Assembly: GCA_032000125.1 (NCBI GenBank)
Contig: DAMALH010000001.1
Location: forward strand, 124,001 to 188,000
Source: Dryocola sp032000125
GTDB taxonomy: Bacteria > Pseudomonadota > Gammaproteobacteria > Enterobacterales > Enterobacteriaceae
Direction: 5' to 3'
Length of the DNA stretch: 64,000 nt
Shown: piece after piece, positions 17,077 to 26,523 of the stretch
Layout: every line of letters starts with the position of its first letter
Position numbering within the stretch: the stretch's first letter is position 1
The notes under the pieces: generated by a model
What the model saw: only the letters and a program-made list of their open reading frames with translations
Told to the model about the DNA's origin: nothing
Databases searched by the model: none
Translations under genes and position numbers: made by a program

Positions 17077-17764
17077 TGTAACCTGGCTTTACCGCCATTT
17101 ACCGATGCGCTTTTCACTTAACGTAACGCCGGGAGAACGCGTTGCGGTGCTGGGGCCAAGCGGCGCCGGGAAAAGTACCCTGTTGAGTTTGATTGCCGGT
17201 TTTCTGACGCCCGCCAGCGGGGAAATAACGTTATGCGGTGAAAACCATACCCGCACCGCGCCCGCGCAGCGTCCTGTATCCATGCTGTTTCAGGAGAATA
17301 ATCTTTTCAACCACCTAAGCGTGCGGGAAAACATCGGGCTGGGCATGAATCCGGGGCTGAAGCTTAATCAGGCACAGCGCGAGCGGCTTGAGAAAATTGC
17401 CGAACAAATGGCGATCGGCGATTTGCTGGCGCGCCTGCCCTCGGAGCTTTCCGGCGGGCAGCGTCAGCGCGTTGCCCTTGCCCGCTGCCTGGTACGCAAA
17501 CAGCCCATTTTGCTTCTTGATGAGCCCTTTTCCGCTCTAGATCCGGCGCTGCGCCTGGAGATGCTGCAACTGCTCGACGAGGTGTGCCAGCGGCAACGGC
17601 TTACCCTGCTGATGGTTTCTCACAGCATTGAAGACGCGGCGCGCATAGCCGAAAGAAGCCTGGTGGTGGTTGATGGCCGTATCAGCTGGGATGGCGACAC
17701 GGCAACGTTGCTGCGCGGCGAAGCGAGTGCTTCATCGCTGCTGGGAATAGCCGCTCAGGCCTGA
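17060..17764 (+). CDS. thiQ: Thiamine ABC transporter ATPase
   Basis: The ATG at 17060 (MLTLTDVTW) gives 234 residues (E. coli 232); the 7-residue upstream extension is unlike the family. It has Walker A GPSGAGKST, Q-loop LFQENNLF, signature LSGGQRQRVALARC and Walker B ILLLDEPFSALD. It powers ThiBP. Its last 10 bases overlap the end of convergent yabI. Confidence 0.96.
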   Translation: MLTLTDVTWLYRHLPMRFSLNVTPGERVAVLGPSGAGKSTLLSLIAGFLTPASGEITLCGENHTRTAPAQRPVSMLFQENNLFNHLSVRENIGLGMNPGLKLNQAQRERLEKIAEQMAIGDLLARLPSELSGGQRQRVALARCLVRKQPILLLDEPFSALDPALRLEMLQLLDEVCQRQRLTLLMVSHSIEDAARIAERSLVVVDGRISWDGDTATLLRGEASASSLLGIAAQA

Positions 17765-18528
17765 CCCGTAAGCACTTTCCAGAGGATATTAAGCCAGACA
17801 GGCATCAGCGGATGCGTCTGCAGCGCCACCACGCTGCCAATCGCCAGCGCCAGCGTGACGGGCGCAAGCCAGTGCAAACGCGCACGCGGCAGATAGCGCG
17901 TTAATTTATCGCTGCCGGACTTGCCGCTGCGCCACCAGCGCCAGCAAAGCCACGCCGCCAGCCACACCAGCAACGCCACGGCCAGCAATAGCCATTTGAA
18001 GCTGCTGCTTTGCATATCCGCAGGGATGTCGATGGCCGCACCGGCCAGAATGCCCGGCATAAAATACAGCGGCGGCCAGAAAATACAGCCGATGATATTA
18101 GGCAGGATAAACTTCGCAACGGGCAGATCCAGCATCCCCGCCACCATCGGCACCAGCGGACGCGTCGGGCCAATAAACCGGCCAATCAGAATGGTAAACA
18201 TGCTGTGCTGATGCAGCGCGTGCTCGGTTTTATCAAGCAACGCCTTATTTTTCTTCATAAACGACCAGCGGTGCAGCGGCCCTTTAAAGCGTCCGCCCAG
18301 CCAGAACGACAGCCAGTCGCCCATCAGGCAACCCACAATCCCCGCCGCCCATGCATGGTAGAAGTTCACTTCTCCACCGCCAATCAGCGCGCCAAGCCCA
18401 GCCATCATGACCGTGCCCGGCAGAATCAGCCCTACCAGCGCAAGGGATTCGAGAAAAGCGACCAGCATCACCGCGATAAGCGAATACGCCGCCGACTGTG
18501 TAATAAAGTGTTCCAGCAAAGCTTCCAT
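17755..18528 (-). CDS. yabI: DedA-family inner-membrane protein YabI
   Basis: 257 residues (E. coli 254). It has the DedA/SNARE-associated (VTT) fold with conserved FLESLALVGLILPGT near residue 25 and GRFIGPTRPLVPMVAG near residue 117. Several transmembrane segments are visible. DedA proteins are linked to lipid-carrier recycling and membrane homeostasis; the exact substrate of YabI is uncertain. It is convergent with thiQ (10-bp overlap). Confidence 0.93.
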   Translation of the reverse strand: MEALLEHFITQSAAYSLIAVMLVAFLESLALVGLILPGTVMMAGLGALIGGGEVNFYHAWAAGIVGCLMGDWLSFWLGGRFKGPLHRWSFMKKNKALLDKTEHALHQHSMFTILIGRFIGPTRPLVPMVAGMLDLPVAKFILPNIIGCIFWPPLYFMPGILAGAAIDIPADMQSSSFKWLLLAVALLVWLAAWLCWRWWRSGKSGSDKLTRYLPRARLHWLAPVTLALAIGSVVALQTHPLMPVWLNILWKVLTGQA

Positions 18529-18615
18529 AACGCATCCGTAGAGAAACGAGTGGGCGATTCTCCTGAGTGATTACATCATCGTCAAGCCATCAATTGTATG
18601 AATAAATAATAGCGG

Positions 18616-19461
18616 CTATTCGCAGCCTGCCCGGAATTCACTCGGGCTTGCGCCGGTACACTTTTTGAACACGCGCGAGAAGTAGAGCTGATCTTCGAAC
18701 CCAACGTTGCGCCCTACGCTTGCAATCGGCATACGCGTGGTGCTGAGCAGCAGTTTCGCCTGGCTAATGCGCTGATCTTCACGCCAGCTTAAAACGCTGA
18801 CGCCAAGCTGCTGACGAAAAAGATGGGAAAGCCGGGAAGGAGACAAACAGACGTGCTGCGCAACGCTTGCGATATCAAAATGACCGTCGGCAAGATGGTC
18901 GCTAATGTACTGGCAGGCGTCGCGCACGCGGGTATCCAGCGGCGGGTTGAGAGAGGGGCTCAACGCTTCCATGCGCCGCAGCAAAAGCTGCTCAAGAAGG
19001 TTAATCGCCAACAGTTCCGCGTAGCGCCCTTCGGCCTGCCCCGCGTCAATAATCTGCTGAAAAAGCTGCGAGAAGCCCTGCTGGTGGGCATCGTCCGGGC
19101 GATAAAACCCCGTATGGGCGAAAATAGGCTCCCAGTTCAGCCACTCCTGCCAGTAGGCGCGCGGGCGAAAGTAGACCCACTGGTGATACCACTCTTTGCT
19201 GGCCGGCGCGCGGCCGTAATGGTGCACCTCGCCGGGCGGGAACAGCAGCATATCGCCGGGACGGCAAACGTAATTCTTTCCTTGATTATTGATAACCCCT
19301 TCGCCACGCACGGTGAGATTAAGGATATAGCCTTTCATGCCCAGCGGCCGGTCGATAAAAAAATCCAGCGGCCCCAGCGCCTCGATCGGCGTAAGCCCGG
19401 CCACCAGGTGCGCATTAAAGGAGTAGCCGGGCAACAGGGGATCGTTTTGTAGTTCAGGCAT
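18616..19461 (-). CDS. araC: Arabinose operon regulator AraC
   Basis: 281 residues when started at the second of two tandem ATGs (19461), matching Salmonella AraC in length and in the C-terminal end (...FRAGCE). Starting at 19464 adds one Met. The N-terminal arm and cupin arabinose pocket (NDPLLPGYSFNAHLVAGLTPIEALG...DFFIDRPLG) are followed by a C-terminal AraC/XylS domain with two helix-turn-helix units (DIASVAQHVCLSPSRLSHLFRQQ; ASVGRNVGFEDQLYFSRVFKK). It activates araBAD with arabinose and represses by DNA looping without it. Divergent from araBAD. Confidence 0.96.
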   Translation of the reverse strand: MPELQNDPLLPGYSFNAHLVAGLTPIEALGPLDFFIDRPLGMKGYILNLTVRGEGVINNQGKNYVCRPGDMLLFPPGEVHHYGRAPASKEWYHQWVYFRPRAYWQEWLNWEPIFAHTGFYRPDDAHQQGFSQLFQQIIDAGQAEGRYAELLAINLLEQLLLRRMEALSPSLNPPLDTRVRDACQYISDHLADGHFDIASVAQHVCLSPSRLSHLFRQQLGVSVLSWREDQRISQAKLLLSTTRMPIASVGRNVGFEDQLYFSRVFKKCTGASPSEFRAGCE

Positions 19462-19636
19462 CATGTAGCTCGCTTTTCATCAAAGATAAGAGAAACAATT
19501 TGTCCATATCCATGCACAGCGGCCCGGGCCGCTCGGCCACCTTTCAATAAACAGGCTAATTTTTATCATAAAGCCGCATGCTGCAAGCGCCTACGCTTTT
19601 TAACAGGCCGGCTTATCTTTTTATGAAGACAGCCAA

Positions 19637-19767
19637 AGTGTCTATAACGGCGGCAGAAAAGTCCACATCGAATATTTGCGGGGCGTCACATTTTGTACGC
19701 TCATAGCGATTTTATCCATAACTACAGCGATTACGACCTGACCCTTTTACGCTGCAAAACCTACTGT
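19637..19767 (+). promoter_or_regulatory. araC-araBAD control region (araO1, CRP, araI, pBAD)
   Basis: The layout is nearly superimposable on E. coli: araO1 around 19637-19672 (AGTGTCTATAACGG and following), a CRP site near 19673-19695 (TTTGCGGGGCGTCACATTTT), araI1 TAGCGATTTTATCCATA (19704-19720), araI2 TACAGCGATTACGACCTGA (19723-19741), -35 CTGACC (19739-19744) overlapping araI2, and -10 TACTGT (19762-19767) with 17-bp spacing. AraC at I1-I2 plus CRP should activate pBAD, while araO1 serves araC autoregulation. Confidence 0.9.
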
Positions 19768-19803
19768 TCAGTGCATGAGTGTTTGACCTTCTGGAGTAAA
19801 AAA

Positions 19804-21510
19804 ATGTCGATTGCGCTGGGCCTCGATTTTGGCAGCGATTCTGTACGCGCCTTAGCAGTAGATTGTGAAAACGGAACCGAACTGGCCGCAAGCGTAGAGT
19901 GGTATCCCCGCTGGCAGGAAGGCCGATACTGCGACGCCGCCAGCAACCAGTTCCGGCATCATCCGCTGGATTACATTGAGTCAATGGAGCGGGCGCTAAA
20001 AGCGGTGCTGGGCGAGCTGACGGCCGAGCAGCGTGGCGCTATATGCGGCATTGGCGTGGACAGCACCGGCTCAACTCCGGCGCCGATAGACGCCAACGGC
20101 AACGTGCTGGCGCTCAATCCTGAATTTGCCGACAACCCGAACGCCATGTTCGTGCTGTGGAAAGATCACACCTCGGTCGAAGAAGCCGAAGCGATTACCC
20201 GCCTGTGTCATACCCCCGGAAAAAATGATTACTCACGCTATATCGGCGGCATTTACTCCAGCGAATGGTTCTGGGCCAAAATCCTCCACGTAACCCGTGC
20301 GGACAGCCAGGTCGCGCAGGCTGCGGCTTCGTGGATTGAACTTTGCGACTGGGTGCCCGCCCTGCTTTCCGGCACCACTCGCCCGCAGGATATACGTCGC
20401 GGACGCTGCAGCGCGGGCCATAAATCGCTCTGGCATGAAGACTGGGGCGGCCTGCCTCCCGCCAGCTTCTTTGACGACCTTGACCCGATAATCAACCAGC
20501 ACCTCGCCTGGCCGATGTTCACCGAGACCTGGACTGCCGACATCCCCGTAGGCACCCTCTGCGCTCAATGGGCTGAGCGCCTTGGCCTGCCGCAAAGCGT
20601 GGTGATTTCCGGCGGCGCTTTTGACTGCCATATGGGTGCAGTCGGCGCAGGAGCGCAGCCGAATACGCTGGTTAAAGTTATCGGCACGTCCACCTGCGAC
20701 ATTCTGATTGCCGACAGGCCAACCGTGGGCGATCGCGCCGTAAAAGGCATTTGTGGGCAAGTGGACGGCAGCGTGGTGCCCGATTTTATCGGCCTTGAAG
20801 CCGGTCAGTCTGCCTTCGGCGATATGTATGCCTGGTTTGGTCGCGTGCTCGGCTGGCCGCTGGAACAGCTCGCGCAGCAGCATCCCGAGCTGCGCGGCCA
20901 AATCGATGCCGGCAAAGAACGCCTGCTGCCCGCCCTGACCGAAGCCTGGGCAAAAAATCCCTCTCTGGAACATCTGCCGGTGGTGCTCGACTGGTTTAAC
21001 GGCCGCCGCACCCCGAACGCTAACCAGCGCCTGAAAGGCGTGATTACCGATTTGAATCTGGCGACCGACGCACCGGCGCTGTTCGGCGGACTGATTGCCG
21101 CCACGGCATTTGGCGCTCGCGCCATTATGGAGTGCTTCACCGAACAGGGTATCCCGGTCAACAACGTAATGGCGCTGGGCGGCATTGCGCGTAAATCCCC
21201 GGTCATCATGCAGGTTTGCTGCGATGTGCTAAATCGTCCGCTGCAAATCGTTGCCTCCGACCAGTGCTGTGCGCTTGGCGCGGCGATTTTTGCCGCCGTT
21301 GCCGCGGGCAAACACGCGAATATTTCGCAGGCGCAGCAGGCGATGGCGAGCCCAATCGAAAGCACCTTGCAACCGATACCTCAACGCGCTGAGCGTTTTG
21401 AACAGCTTTACCGCCGCTACCAGCAGTGGGCCACCAGCGCGGAACAACACTATCTCCCTTCAGCCCCCGTAGCGGTTTCAACCGTAAAGCAGGCTGCGAC
21501 GACTCTTTAA
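19804..21510 (+). CDS. araB: Ribulokinase
   Basis: The ATG at 19804 after CTGGAG gives 568 residues (E. coli 566). The longer upstream frame runs through the pBAD promoter and was rejected. It is a FGGY-family kinase with phosphate-1-like motif LDFGSDSVRAL at the N-terminus, GVDSTGST near residue 88 and GGIARKSPVIMQ near residue 460. It phosphorylates L-ribulose to L-ribulose-5-phosphate. First gene of araBAD; araA follows after 10 bp. Confidence 0.97.
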   Translation: MSIALGLDFGSDSVRALAVDCENGTELAASVEWYPRWQEGRYCDAASNQFRHHPLDYIESMERALKAVLGELTAEQRGAICGIGVDSTGSTPAPIDANGNVLALNPEFADNPNAMFVLWKDHTSVEEAEAITRLCHTPGKNDYSRYIGGIYSSEWFWAKILHVTRADSQVAQAAASWIELCDWVPALLSGTTRPQDIRRGRCSAGHKSLWHEDWGGLPPASFFDDLDPIINQHLAWPMFTETWTADIPVGTLCAQWAERLGLPQSVVISGGAFDCHMGAVGAGAQPNTLVKVIGTSTCDILIADRPTVGDRAVKGICGQVDGSVVPDFIGLEAGQSAFGDMYAWFGRVLGWPLEQLAQQHPELRGQIDAGKERLLPALTEAWAKNPSLEHLPVVLDWFNGRRTPNANQRLKGVITDLNLATDAPALFGGLIAATAFGARAIMECFTEQGIPVNNVMALGGIARKSPVIMQVCCDVLNRPLQIVASDQCCALGAAIFAAVAAGKHANISQAQQAMASPIESTLQPIPQRAERFEQLYRRYQQWATSAEQHYLPSAPVAVSTVKQAATTL

Positions 21511-21520
21511 GGACACAACG

Positions 21521-23023
21521 ATGAACATTTTTGAACAGTACGAAGTGTGGTTTGTCATTGGTAGCCAGCACCTTTACGGCACTGAGACGCTGCGACAGGT
21601 CACGCAGCACGCCGAGCACGTCGTTAACGCGCTAAATAAAGAAGCTAAGCTGCCGTGCAAACTGGTGCTAAAACCGTTGGGCACCACGCCGGACGAAATC
21701 ACCGCGATTTGCCGCGACGCCAGCTACAACGACAAATGTGCCGGCATGGTGGTATGGCTGCACACCTTCTCTCCGGCAAAAATGTGGATTAACGGCCTGA
21801 GCATTCTCACCAAGCCGCTGCTGCAGTTCCATACCCAGTTTAATGCGCAGATCCCGTGGGGCAGCATTGATATGGACTTTATGAACCTGAACCAGACCGC
21901 GCACGGCGGCCGCGAGTTCGGTTTTATCGGCGCACGCATGCGCCAGCAGCACACCGTCGTCACCGGCCACTGGCAGGACCCGCAGGCGCACAAACGTATC
22001 GGCGCCTGGATGCGTCAGGCCGTCTCTAAACAAGATACCCGCCGGTTGAAGGTGGCGCGTTTTGGCGACAACATGCGCGAAGTGGCGGTTACCGACGGCG
22101 ACAAGGTTGCCGCACAGATGAAATTCGGCTTCTCGGTCAATACCTGGGCGGTTGGCGACCTGGTGGCGGTGGTTAACGCCGTCAGCGACGGCGATGTGAA
22201 TGCGCTGGTAGACGAATACGAAAGCAGCTATCGCCTGACGCCTGCCGCGCAACTGCACGGCGAAAAACGTCAGAACGTGCTGGACGCGGCCCGCATCGAA
22301 CTGGGGATGAAACGGTTCCTTGAAGAAGGCGGATTCCATGCCTTCACCACCACGTTTGAAGATCTGCACGGCCTTAAACAGTTACCGGGCCTTGCCGTGC
22401 AGCGCCTGATGCAGCAGGGCTATGGCTTTGCGGGCGAAGGCGACTGGAAAACCGCCGCCCTGCTTCGCATCATGAAAGTGATGTCGGCCGGCCTCGAAGG
22501 CGGCACCTCCTTTATGGAGGACTACACCTACAACTTCGAAAACGGCAACGACATGGTGCTCGGTTCGCACATGCTGGAGGTTTGCCCGTCTATTGCGCTT
22601 GCGGAAAAACCGGTTCTTGATGTGCAGCAGCTGGGCATCGGCGGCAAAGCCGATCCGGCGCGTCTGATCTTCTCCACCCGAACGGGACCTGCGATAAACG
22701 CGAGCCTTATCGATCTGGGCGATCGCTTCCGCCTGCTGGTGAACTGCGTGGATGCCGTGGAAACGCCGCATCAGTTGCCAAAACTGCCGGTTGCTAACGC
22801 GCTGTGGAAAGCGCAGCCGGATCTGGCTGTCGCATCCGAAGCCTGGATTCTGGCGGGCGGCGCGCACCACACCGTCTTCAGCCAGTCGTTAACGCTTGAT
22901 GATCTGCGCCTGTTCACCGAGCTGCACGGCATCGAACTTACCGTTATCGATAACGAAACCCGCCTGCCCGCGTTCAAAGACGCCCTGCGCTGGAACGAGG
23001 TTTATTACGGCTTTAAACGCTAA
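21521..23023 (+). CDS. araA: L-arabinose isomerase
   Basis: 500 residues, the E. coli length. It converts L-arabinose to L-ribulose and is Mn-dependent. It has the typical N-terminus YEVWFVIGSQHLYG, the substrate-site segment EGGTSFMEDYTYNF (about residues 325-340) and metal-site histidines in GSHMLEVCP and GGAHHTVFS. The start follows AAGGACACAACG. A strong hairpin lies directly after its stop, before araD. Confidence 0.97.
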   Translation: MNIFEQYEVWFVIGSQHLYGTETLRQVTQHAEHVVNALNKEAKLPCKLVLKPLGTTPDEITAICRDASYNDKCAGMVVWLHTFSPAKMWINGLSILTKPLLQFHTQFNAQIPWGSIDMDFMNLNQTAHGGREFGFIGARMRQQHTVVTGHWQDPQAHKRIGAWMRQAVSKQDTRRLKVARFGDNMREVAVTDGDKVAAQMKFGFSVNTWAVGDLVAVVNAVSDGDVNALVDEYESSYRLTPAAQLHGEKRQNVLDAARIELGMKRFLEEGGFHAFTTTFEDLHGLKQLPGLAVQRLMQQGYGFAGEGDWKTAALLRIMKVMSAGLEGGTSFMEDYTYNFENGNDMVLGSHMLEVCPSIALAEKPVLDVQQLGIGGKADPARLIFSTRTGPAINASLIDLGDRFRLLVNCVDAVETPHQLPKLPVANALWKAQPDLAVASEAWILAGGAHHTVFSQSLTLDDLRLFTELHGIELTVIDNETRLPAFKDALRWNEVYYGFKR

Positions 23024-23031
23024 CGATGTTT

Positions 23032-23052
23032 CCCCTCCTGCGGCAGGAGGGG
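23032..23052 (+). repeat. araA-araD intercistronic stem-loop
   Basis: CCCCTCCTGC-G-GCAGGAGGGG, a perfect 10-bp GC-rich inverted repeat 8 bp after the araA stop and 17 bp before araD, with no T run. Hairpins at this place usually protect the 3' end of the upstream message. It resembles the stem of a REP unit but is shorter than one. Confidence 0.7.
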
Positions 23053-23069
23053 ATCTTGCGGAGAACATT

Positions 23070-23765
23070 ATGTTAGAAGACCTCAAACGCCAGGTGCTGG
23101 AAGCGAATCTGGCACTCCCGGAAAACAATCTGGTGACGCTGACCTGGGGAAACGTCAGCGCGGTCGATCGCGAGCGCGGCGTGCTGATCATCAAGCCATC
23201 AGGCGTTGAGTACGGTCTGATGGCCGCTGAAGATATGGTCGTAGTGAGCCTGGAAACGGGCGAAGTGGTAGAAGGCCGCAAAAAACCCTCGTCGGACACG
23301 CCAACCCACCGCCTGCTGTACCAGCATTTCCCGCATATCGGCGGTATCGTTCATACCCATTCGCGCCATGCCACTATCTGGGCGCAGGCCGGGCAATCTA
23401 TTCCGGCCACCGGCACCACCCACGCCGATTACTTTTACGGCCCGATCCCCTGCACGCGCAAAATGACCGATGAAGAAATAAATGGCGATTACGAATGGCA
23501 AACCGGCGAGGTGATTGTAAAAACCTTTGCCGAACGTGGAATAGATGCGCGGCAAATGCCCGGCGTGCTGGTGCATTCGCATGGCCCTTTCGCCTGGGGA
23601 AAAGATCCGCTGGATGCCGTGCATAACGCAATCGTGCTTGAAGAAGTAGCCTACATGGGTATTTTCTGCCGCCACCTGGCGCCGGAACTACCGGCTATGC
23701 AACAAACCTTGTTAGATAAGCATTACCTGCGCAAGCACGGCGCTAAGGCGTATTACGGCCAGTAA
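23070..23765 (+). CDS. araD: L-ribulose-5-phosphate 4-epimerase
   Basis: The ATG at 23070 (GCGGAG upstream) gives 231 residues, the E. coli length. A class II aldolase-fold enzyme with zinc ligands in VHTHSRHAT (about residues 94-102) and a third histidine in LVHSHGPFAWG (near 170). Substrate-binding segments are WGNVSAVDR and IKPSGVEY. It produces D-xylulose-5-phosphate and ends the operon. Confidence 0.97.
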   Translation: MLEDLKRQVLEANLALPENNLVTLTWGNVSAVDRERGVLIIKPSGVEYGLMAAEDMVVVSLETGEVVEGRKKPSSDTPTHRLLYQHFPHIGGIVHTHSRHATIWAQAGQSIPATGTTHADYFYGPIPCTRKMTDEEINGDYEWQTGEVIVKTFAERGIDARQMPGVLVHSHGPFAWGKDPLDAVHNAIVLEEVAYMGIFCRHLAPELPAMQQTLLDKHYLRKHGAKAYYGQ

Positions 23766-23768
23766 GCA

Positions 23769-23784
23769 CTGTATATAAAAGCAG
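23769..23784 (+). promoter_or_regulatory. LexA (SOS) box upstream of polB
   Basis: CTGTATATAAAAGCAG is a perfect CTG-N10-CAG SOS box with an AT-rich core, close to the LexA consensus CTGTATATATATACAG. It lies 58 bp upstream of the polB start, consistent with polB (dinA) being SOS-induced in E. coli. Confidence 0.85.
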
Positions 23785-23841
23785 TAAATTACGGCGAAGT
23801 GGTCTATAATCAGGCCACTTTCCCTTTTATGAGAATACAGC

Positions 23842-26202
23842 GTGTCGCAGGCTCGGCAGGGGTTTTTACTAACGCGTCACTGGCGCGATACCCCGCATGG
23901 TACAGAGGTGGATTTCTGGCTGGCAACGGACGACGGCCCGGTTAAAGTGCGCCTGCCGTATCAGGAATCCGTGGCGTTTATTCCTCAGTCGCAGCAAAGC
24001 GAAGCCGCGCGGCTGCTTGCCGATGAAAACCACTATCGCCTTACCCCGCTTCCCCTGAAAGATTTCCACCGTCAGCCCGTCTGCGGCCTGTACTGCCGTC
24101 AGCATCGCCAGCTTATGCGCCTGGAAAAGCTGCTGCGCGACGGCGGCGTTAAGGTTTATGAAGCCGATATTCGCCCGCCGGAACGCTTTTTGATGGAGCG
24201 TTTTATTACCGCTCCCGTCTGGTTTAGCGGCACAGAGCACAACGGTGAGATAACCGAAACCCGTCTTAAACCTGCCCCGGATTATCGGCCCCCGCTGAAA
24301 TGGGTTTCGCTGGACATTGAAACCAATCGCCACGGCGAGCTGTACTGCATCGGCCTTGAAGGCTGCGGGCAGCGGATTGTCTATATGCTCGGCCCGGAAA
24401 ACGGCGACGCCAGGGAGCTGGACTTTACCCTTGAGTACGTTGCCAGCCGCCCGCAGCTACTTGAAAAACTCAACGCCTGGTTTGCTCAACATGACCCGGA
24501 CGTGCTGATCGGCTGGAACGTAGTGCAGTTTGACCTGCGCATGCTGCAAAAGCTGGCCGATCGCTATCAGGTGCCGCTGCGTCTCGGACGTGGAAACAGC
24601 GTGCTGGAATGGCGCGAGCACGGTTTTAAACAGGGCGTATTTTTTGCCCAGGCGCCCGGCCGGGCGATCGTTGACGGCATTGACGGGCTGAAATCGGCCT
24701 TCTGGAATTTCTCTTCCTTTTCACTTGAGGCCGTTTCACAGGAATTGCTCGGCGAAGGCAAGTCGATAGACAATCCGTGGGACAGAATGGACGAAATCAA
24801 TCGCCGCTTTGCGGAAGATAAGCCTGCGCTGGCGAAGTACAACCTCAAAGATTGCGAGCTGGTAACGAGGATTTTTCATAAAACCGAGCTGATGCCTTTT
24901 CTGCTGGAGCGCGCCACGGTTAACGGCCTGCCGCTGGACAAGCACGGCGGTTCCGTCGCCGCTTTCAGCCACCTTTATATTCCGCGTATGCACCGTGCCG
25001 GCTACGTCGCCCCGAATATGGGCGCGATCCCCCCGCAGGCAAGCCCCGGCGGCTACGTTATGGATTCCCGGCCCGGCCTTTATGATTCAGTGCTGGTGCT
25101 TGATTATAAGAGCCTGTATCCGTCGATCATTCGCACTTTTCTTATCGATCCGGTCGGTCTTATCGAGGGGATGGCAAACCCTACTCCGCAGCAGGCCGTG
25201 GAAGGTTTCCTTGGCGCCCATTTTTCCAGAACCACGCACTGCCTGCCGGAAATTGTCGGCCAGATCTGGCATGGACGCGACGAGGCCAAGCGTCACGGCA
25301 ACAAGCCGCTCTCCCAGGCGTTAAAGATCATTATGAACGCCTTTTATGGCGTGCTGGGCACCAGCGCCTGCCGTTTCTTCGATCCCCGCCTTGCGTCATC
25401 GATCACCATGCGCGGACACCAGATCATGCTTAAAACCAAAGAACTGATCGAATCCCAGGGCTTTGATGTGATTTACGGCGACACCGATTCCACCTTTGTC
25501 TGGCTGAAAAAAGCCCATTCGGAGGAAGACGCCGCACGCACGGGCAAGCAGTTGGTCAGCCACGTGAACGCGTGGTGGACAAAGCATTTGCAGGAGACCC
25601 AGCAGCTAACCAGCGCGCTTGAGATCGAGTTCGAATCCCATTTCTGCCGCTTCCTGATGCCCACCATTCGCGGCACGGTAGAAGGCAGTAAAAAGCGTTA
25701 CGCGGGGATGATTCAGGAAGGCGAACAACAGCGCATGGTGTTTAAAGGGCTGGAGACGGTACGCACAGACTGGACTCCGCTTGCCCAACGGTTTCAGCAA
25801 ACGCTTTATCTGCGCATATTCCGCAAAGAGCCATACCAGGATTATATTCGTGAAACGATCGCCAGCCTGATGGCGGGCGAACTCGATGACCAGCTGGTGT
25901 ATCGCAAAAGGCTGCGTCGTCCGCTTAGCGAATATCAAAAAAACGTGCCCCCGCACGTGCGCGCCGCGCGCCTGGCCGATGAGCATAATCAACGTCTGGG
26001 GCGGCAAGCCCAGTACCAGAATCGCGGAACAATCAAATACGTAATGACACTGAACGGCCCGGAACCGGTGGATTACCAGCAGTCCCCGCTCGATTACGAT
26101 CACTACCTCACGCGGCAGCTCCAGCCGGTAGCAGAAGGAATTTTACCTTTCCTTGAGGATGACTTTGCTACACTGATGACAGGGCAGCTGGGGCTATTTT
26201 GA
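23842..26202 (+). CDS. polB: DNA polymerase II
   Basis: 786 residues (E. coli 783), starting at GTG (23842); the N-terminus aligns with E. coli after a 3-residue insertion. A family B polymerase with 3'-5' exonuclease motif Exo I SLDIETNRHGE (near residue 155) and polymerase motifs DYKSLYPSIIRTF (A, about 419-431), KIIMNAFYGVLG (B, near 496-507) and YGDTDSTFVW (C, near 545-554). It handles replication restart and lesion bypass. Its stop codon directly abuts an ERIC element. Confidence 0.97.
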   Translation: MSQARQGFLLTRHWRDTPHGTEVDFWLATDDGPVKVRLPYQESVAFIPQSQQSEAARLLADENHYRLTPLPLKDFHRQPVCGLYCRQHRQLMRLEKLLRDGGVKVYEADIRPPERFLMERFITAPVWFSGTEHNGEITETRLKPAPDYRPPLKWVSLDIETNRHGELYCIGLEGCGQRIVYMLGPENGDARELDFTLEYVASRPQLLEKLNAWFAQHDPDVLIGWNVVQFDLRMLQKLADRYQVPLRLGRGNSVLEWREHGFKQGVFFAQAPGRAIVDGIDGLKSAFWNFSSFSLEAVSQELLGEGKSIDNPWDRMDEINRRFAEDKPALAKYNLKDCELVTRIFHKTELMPFLLERATVNGLPLDKHGGSVAAFSHLYIPRMHRAGYVAPNMGAIPPQASPGGYVMDSRPGLYDSVLVLDYKSLYPSIIRTFLIDPVGLIEGMANPTPQQAVEGFLGAHFSRTTHCLPEIVGQIWHGRDEAKRHGNKPLSQALKIIMNAFYGVLGTSACRFFDPRLASSITMRGHQIMLKTKELIESQGFDVIYGDTDSTFVWLKKAHSEEDAARTGKQLVSHVNAWWTKHLQETQQLTSALEIEFESHFCRFLMPTIRGTVEGSKKRYAGMIQEGEQQRMVFKGLETVRTDWTPLAQRFQQTLYLRIFRKEPYQDYIRETIASLMAGELDDQLVYRKRLRRPLSEYQKNVPPHVRAARLADEHNQRLGRQAQYQNRGTIKYVMTLNGPEPVDYQQSPLDYDHYLTRQLQPVAEGILPFLEDDFATLMTGQLGLF

Positions 26203-26381
26203 CATACTCTAAATAATTCGAGTTGCCACCAGGCGGCAAGGGAGTGACAAATCTGCGTAGGCAGTTTTGAACGCTGCTGCAGCGGCCCCTGAGGGGGAAT
26301 CGTCCACAGGAGCTTTCCTGGGTAAGTGACTGGGGTGAGGGAGTGCAGCCAACGCCCTTGCAGCTTGAAGTATGACGAGTA
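26203..26381 (+). repeat. ERIC element with internal insertion
   Basis: Starts ATACTCTAAATAATTCGAG and ends CAGCTTGAAGTATGACGAGT, the two ends of the ERIC/IRU palindrome. GTAAGTGACTGGGGTGAGGG and GCAGCCAACG match the right half. It is about 179 bp instead of ~127 because roughly 55 bp (from about 26250, including a GCTGCTGCAGCGGCCCC segment) interrupt the left half. It lies between polB and rapA. Confidence 0.88.
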
Positions 26382-26523
26382 GTGACGAACGCGTTTGCTT
26401 CCAGTACCATAGCGCCCTCCTGAAACCTCCATACATCTACTACCCAACTGCCGCCCCCTTTTGCGCGCGGTTGTTATGCTATTGCCTGAAAATCTTAGTA
26501 ACTGATAATAGAGCCGAAATCTT

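Noticed and set aside
19693..19803. N-terminal extension of araB
   Set aside because: In frame but runs through the araI sites and the pBAD -35/-10; the ATG at 19804 matches ribulokinases.
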